Shown here piece by piece: positions 61,808 through 64,000 of a DNA stretch of 64,000 nt. Within the stretch, counting starts at the first letter, position 1; the number at the start of each line of letters is the position of its first letter. The translations under genes were made by a program, and so were the position numbers. Source of the DNA: Pelagisphaera sp964404745 (GTDB lineage: Bacteria; Verrucomicrobiota; Verrucomicrobiia; Opitutales; Opitutaceae); assembly GCA_964404745.1 (NCBI GenBank), contig CAYOLG010000004.1, positions 1 to 64,000 of the forward strand. Direction: 5' to 3'. The notes beneath the pieces were generated by a model. That model did no database searches, was not told where the DNA came from, and saw nothing but the letters and a program-made list of their open reading frames with translations.

Positions 61808-63157
61808 ATGAGAATCGATCTTAACGCCCATATAAAAAGCCCTACCCTTGCTCGCCTACTCATCTGCCTCTTTGCCTGCCTACTATCTGGAGGTTCACTC
61901 GCAGCTAGCGACTGGTCTAAACGCTATCCCAGAGAAGAGATTGCTCCGGTCTTTTCGCAAACGCCGGACGGCCATCTCGTCCTCGCTTCCCAGAGGCCTG
62001 GGGTTAATGGGCACTGGTTGAAAACCTTTCCCGTCAAAGGCGGGAAGAGCTATCGGTTTTCCGCTTATAGGCTTGCCGAGAATATCGAGAGCGAACGCCG
62101 CTCTTGTCTCGTTCGCATAGAATGGAGCGGACCCAATGGAGAATTAGTGGAAAGCCCCCATCCGGTAAATCCAGCTTACCTGGGAGGCGATCGTGATATG
62201 GCTCGTCCGGACTACCCTCGCGACCAAAAGCGGCTGGCCGATGGATCGGTGCTCGTACAGGACACCTACATTGCTCCAGCAGATGCTACCCGAGCTCGCG
62301 TTCAATTGCATCTCCGTTGGACGGAAACCGGCAAAGTGACCTGGAAGGATGTCGCTTTCACGGAATCCCAACCGCTCCTGCCGCGAATCGTAAAATTAGC
62401 CGCGGTACACCACAATCTGAGTGGAGACGGGAAGAATACCATCGAATCGAACCGGTCCAAAGTCGTCCCCTTAATCCAAAAGGCTGCCCGAAAAGGCGCC
62501 GATCTCGTCGTTCTCGGCGAGATGGTTTCCTGCAAGGGAGTAACCAATATCTTTTCCGAAGTTGCCGAGCCCATACCGGGTCCCACCACGCGATTCTATG
62601 GGAAAGTCGCTCAGGAAAATGATTGCTACATCGTCGTTGGTCTACCCGAGCGGGATGAAAACGAAGTCTACAATGTATCTGTCATGATGGGGCCCGACGG
62701 GAAAGTGGCCGGCAAGTATCGAAAAGTCGCCTTGCCCAGAGAAGAGATTCAGCAAGGAATTTCTCCCGGATATGAGTATCCAGTTTTTGATACACGATTT
62801 GGAAAATTAGGTATGATGATTTGCTACGATGTCTTCTTTCCGGAAGTGGCAAGAGAGTTGGCCATGAATGGGGCCGAAGTGATCGCAATGCCCATTTGGG
62901 GCGGCAACCCCCTACTCGCCGCCGCTCGTTGCGCTGAGAATGGCGTATACCTGGTAAGCTCGACCTACACCGACCACAGCGCCAATTGGATGAAGACCGC
63001 AATCTGGGACCGGGAAGGCAATCGATTGGCTGAAGCCGACGAATGGGGAACGGTAGTCATGGCTGAAGTCGATTTGAATCAGCCCACCCATTGGCAATTC
63101 CTAGGCGACTTTCAGTCCCGCATCCAGCGCGAGGCGCCGATCCGGCAGGCTGAATAA
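61808..63157 (+). CDS. Secreted carbon-nitrogen hydrolase (nitrilase family)
   Basis: A 449-residue exported amidase. Signal-like segment ARLLICLFACLLSGGSLAAS, then an N-terminal beta-sandwich (about 35-190, LVLASQRPGVNGHWLKTFPV, KTYRFSAYRLAENI-like) and the nitrilase domain with its Glu-Lys-Cys triad: Glu in ADLVVLGEMVSC, Lys in GKYRKVALPREEI, Cys in MMICYDVFFPEVARELAM. These enzymes cut amide or carbamoyl bonds. The start at ATG 61808 is preferred because it shortens the n-region; ATG 61772 is also possible and would overlap the restored stop of the upstream gene (TAATG). Confidence 0.88.
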   Translation: MRIDLNAHIKSPTLARLLICLFACLLSGGSLAASDWSKRYPREEIAPVFSQTPDGHLVLASQRPGVNGHWLKTFPVKGGKSYRFSAYRLAENIESERRSCLVRIEWSGPNGELVESPHPVNPAYLGGDRDMARPDYPRDQKRLADGSVLVQDTYIAPADATRARVQLHLRWTETGKVTWKDVAFTESQPLLPRIVKLAAVHHNLSGDGKNTIESNRSKVVPLIQKAARKGADLVVLGEMVSCKGVTNIFSEVAEPIPGPTTRFYGKVAQENDCYIVVGLPERDENEVYNVSVMMGPDGKVAGKYRKVALPREEIQQGISPGYEYPVFDTRFGKLGMMICYDVFFPEVARELAMNGAEVIAMPIWGGNPLLAAARCAENGVYLVSSTYTDHSANWMKTAIWDREGNRLAEADEWGTVVMAEVDLNQPTHWQFLGDFQSRIQREAPIRQAE

Positions 63158-63389
63158 ATCAGACGGCAAAGATTTAAGTAACGACTCCGAACTCGACTAA
63201 GAGTTATCTCAATTAACATCGCTGCGCTAGATCCCTCCACCCGCGTTGCGGGATGCGGGACTGGATCTATCCACTGCGCACTGGGGCAGGTTGTTTTAGG
63301 TTCTGCAAACAGTAAAGATTCCCGTGGCGAGTCCTAGGATCTATGGGAATGTCCCAATTACTAGAACTAGATGATATTGGGTTTTCATT

Positions 63390-63504
63390 GTAGGGGCGTC
63401 GCACGCCCGTTCGACGGGTACAGGGCCATGAGTTCAGCCGAATGGCGGCAACCGCAGAAATTCCCTCTGCCCTACTTACGTGGTCGCCGCAGGCGACGAC
63501 CCTA
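63390..63504. repeat. REP-like pair, GTAGGGG/GTCGCC family, long spacer
   Basis: Left arm GTAGGGGCGTCGCACGCCCG (63390-63409), right arm ending with the GGTCGCCGCAGGCGACGACC motif (63482-63501) then CTAA. Same stem logic as at 2806 and 46957 but with about 70 nt between arms and more mismatches, so this pair is older or composite. Confidence 0.55.
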
Positions 63505-63519
63505 AAAATTTTGGAGAGA

Positions 63520-63545
63520 TTATACCATCCGCCAATACGAATGAG
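63520..63545. repeat. Short dispersed repeat, TTATACCATCCGCCAA
   Basis: Second copy of the 26-nt repeat at 57344-57369, four differences. Lies just before the end of the hydrolase gene. Confidence 0.35.
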
Positions 63546-63566
63546 CGAAGACGGTCATTAGCACCT

Positions 63567-64000
63567 CTATTTTGACACGCCGATCTGCTTGCCAATGAAA
63601 GCCGTCACATCTTCCATAATGCGTTCCACTGTCTCTAACGTCGCTCCCGTCCTGACTGTTCCCCAATAGAAGCCATGCCTCACATCCGCATAGTGGATAC
63701 TAGAAATATCTTTCCCTAGGGAACGCAGTTCCGGGATGAGAATTTCAAAGTTGGTTTTGTAAAGGCCCTCGTGCTTGCCCTGAAGCAAAAGAATCGGGCA
63801 ATCGATGTTTTTCATCCAAGCATGCAAGGCCTGGCGTTTCTCTTGAGTGAAAATCTTCGCTGGATCAGCCATTACATCCCGATACTCGGCCGGACTGGAT
63901 TTTCGGTCCTCTCTAGGATCAAGAGGTACAATGGTCGCCGGCTCCCCCGCTACAACGCAAGCCACGTCAATTTTCGACGCCGTTGCGATGGCCAGAATAG
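63567..64000 (-). CDS. Alpha/beta-hydrolase, 3' part (cut by window end)
   Basis: The C-terminal 144 codons of an alpha/beta-hydrolase; the frame stays open to the end of the window, and the readable part starts ILAIATASKIDVACVVAG before the GTG at 63965, which is unlikely to be the start. CPILLLQGKHEGLYK carries the acid-loop strand (a Glu in place of Asp) and VRHGFYWG the catalytic His. The nucleophile elbow lies outside the window. It is most like dienelactone hydrolase or prolyl oligopeptidase C-terminal domains. Confidence 0.75.
   Translation of the reverse strand, partial: ILAIATASKIDVACVVAGEPATIVPLDPREDRKSSPAEYRDVMADPAKIFTQEKRQALHAWMKNIDCPILLLQGKHEGLYKTNFEILIPELRSLGKDISSIHYADVRHGFYWGTVRTGATLETVERIMEDVTAFIGKQIGVSK

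Larger units (their letters stand above)
63158..63566. other. Gap with REP-like pair and short repeat
   Basis: No gene is supported in this 409-nt stretch. It holds a divergent REP-like pair (63390-63504) and the second copy of the TTATACCATxCGCCAA repeat (63520-63545). A CCCGCGTTGCGGG hairpin lies near 63240-63255. Confidence 0.5.

Noticed and set aside
36178..63504. CRISPR array from the repeated palindromes
   Set aside because: Copies are isolated pairs kilobases apart, with no regular spacers and no cas genes.

Overview
The window looks like a chromosome segment of a free-living member of the Verrucomicrobiota, probably Opitutae-like. This rests on gene content only: Cys-type sulfatases with a SUMF1-like formylglycine-generating enzyme, three DUF1080 (3-keto-disaccharide hydrolase-like) domains, a GH109-type oxidoreductase-fold glycosidase, many secreted SGNH, PQQ-propeller and FG-GAP proteins, and a GTP-dependent PEP carboxykinase. 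There is no 16S rRNA, and no tRNA gene was seen. Base composition looks close to 50-55 % GC throughout, without an obvious island boundary.

Layout. 1-438: gene-free, with several hairpins and what looks like the degenerate 3' end of a group II intron on the minus strand. About 0.4-31.5 kb is mostly core genome: a P-loop kinase-like ATPase, trpE, an RpoD-family sigma factor, pckG, a receiver/coiled-coil protein, formylglycine-generating enzyme, two M20 peptidases with a gamma-glutamyltransferase, pyruvate carboxylase, a degenerate PurH paralogue, thiG-thiH-thiS, apaG, a tiny basic protein, a HemX/CcsA-type membrane protein with hemA, a PilT-like ATPase, dapA-dapB-ruvA, and an ECF sigma factor with a membrane-anchored partner. 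About 31.5-64 kb is accessory and mostly extracytoplasmic: a YceI lipoprotein, DUF1080 proteins, an SGNH-DUF1080 fusion, SMP-30/gluconolactonase-like, SDR, DUF3604-like, beta-helix, PQQ-propeller, MATE exporter, GH109, two sulfatases, an FG-GAP protein, an SGNH hydrolase, an aldo/keto reductase, a haem-protein remnant, a secreted nitrilase-family amidase and an alpha/beta-hydrolase cut by the window end.

How the genes fit together. pckG and pyc are the two arms of the PEP/pyruvate/oxaloacetate node. The GGT and the overlapping M20 dipeptidase would break down gamma-glutamyl peptides such as glutathione. dapA and dapB feed lysine and diaminopimelate synthesis. The formylglycine-generating enzyme at 8 kb could activate the sulfatases at 53 and 58 kb, which with GH109, DUF1080 and SMP-30-like proteins suggest use of sulfated, amino-sugar-containing polysaccharides.

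Two patterns stand out. First, the accessory half carries many small gene lesions: a 1-nt frameshift in an esterase, an in-frame TGA in a DUF3604-like protein, TGA and TAG in a beta-helix protein, a frameshift plus lost haem cysteine in a DUF3365-like protein, an aldo/keto reductase without a standard start codon, and a VOC-family remnant. The core genes look intact. Second, gene borders carry several families of REP-like inverted repeats whose arms mostly begin with GTAG or TAGG, the kind of foot seen in RAYT-associated REPs. Other points are a perfect 30-bp palindrome with a LacI-family-like centre and a PurH-fold protein lacking the catalytic signatures. I saw no CRISPR array, prophage, insertion sequence or complete mobile element.
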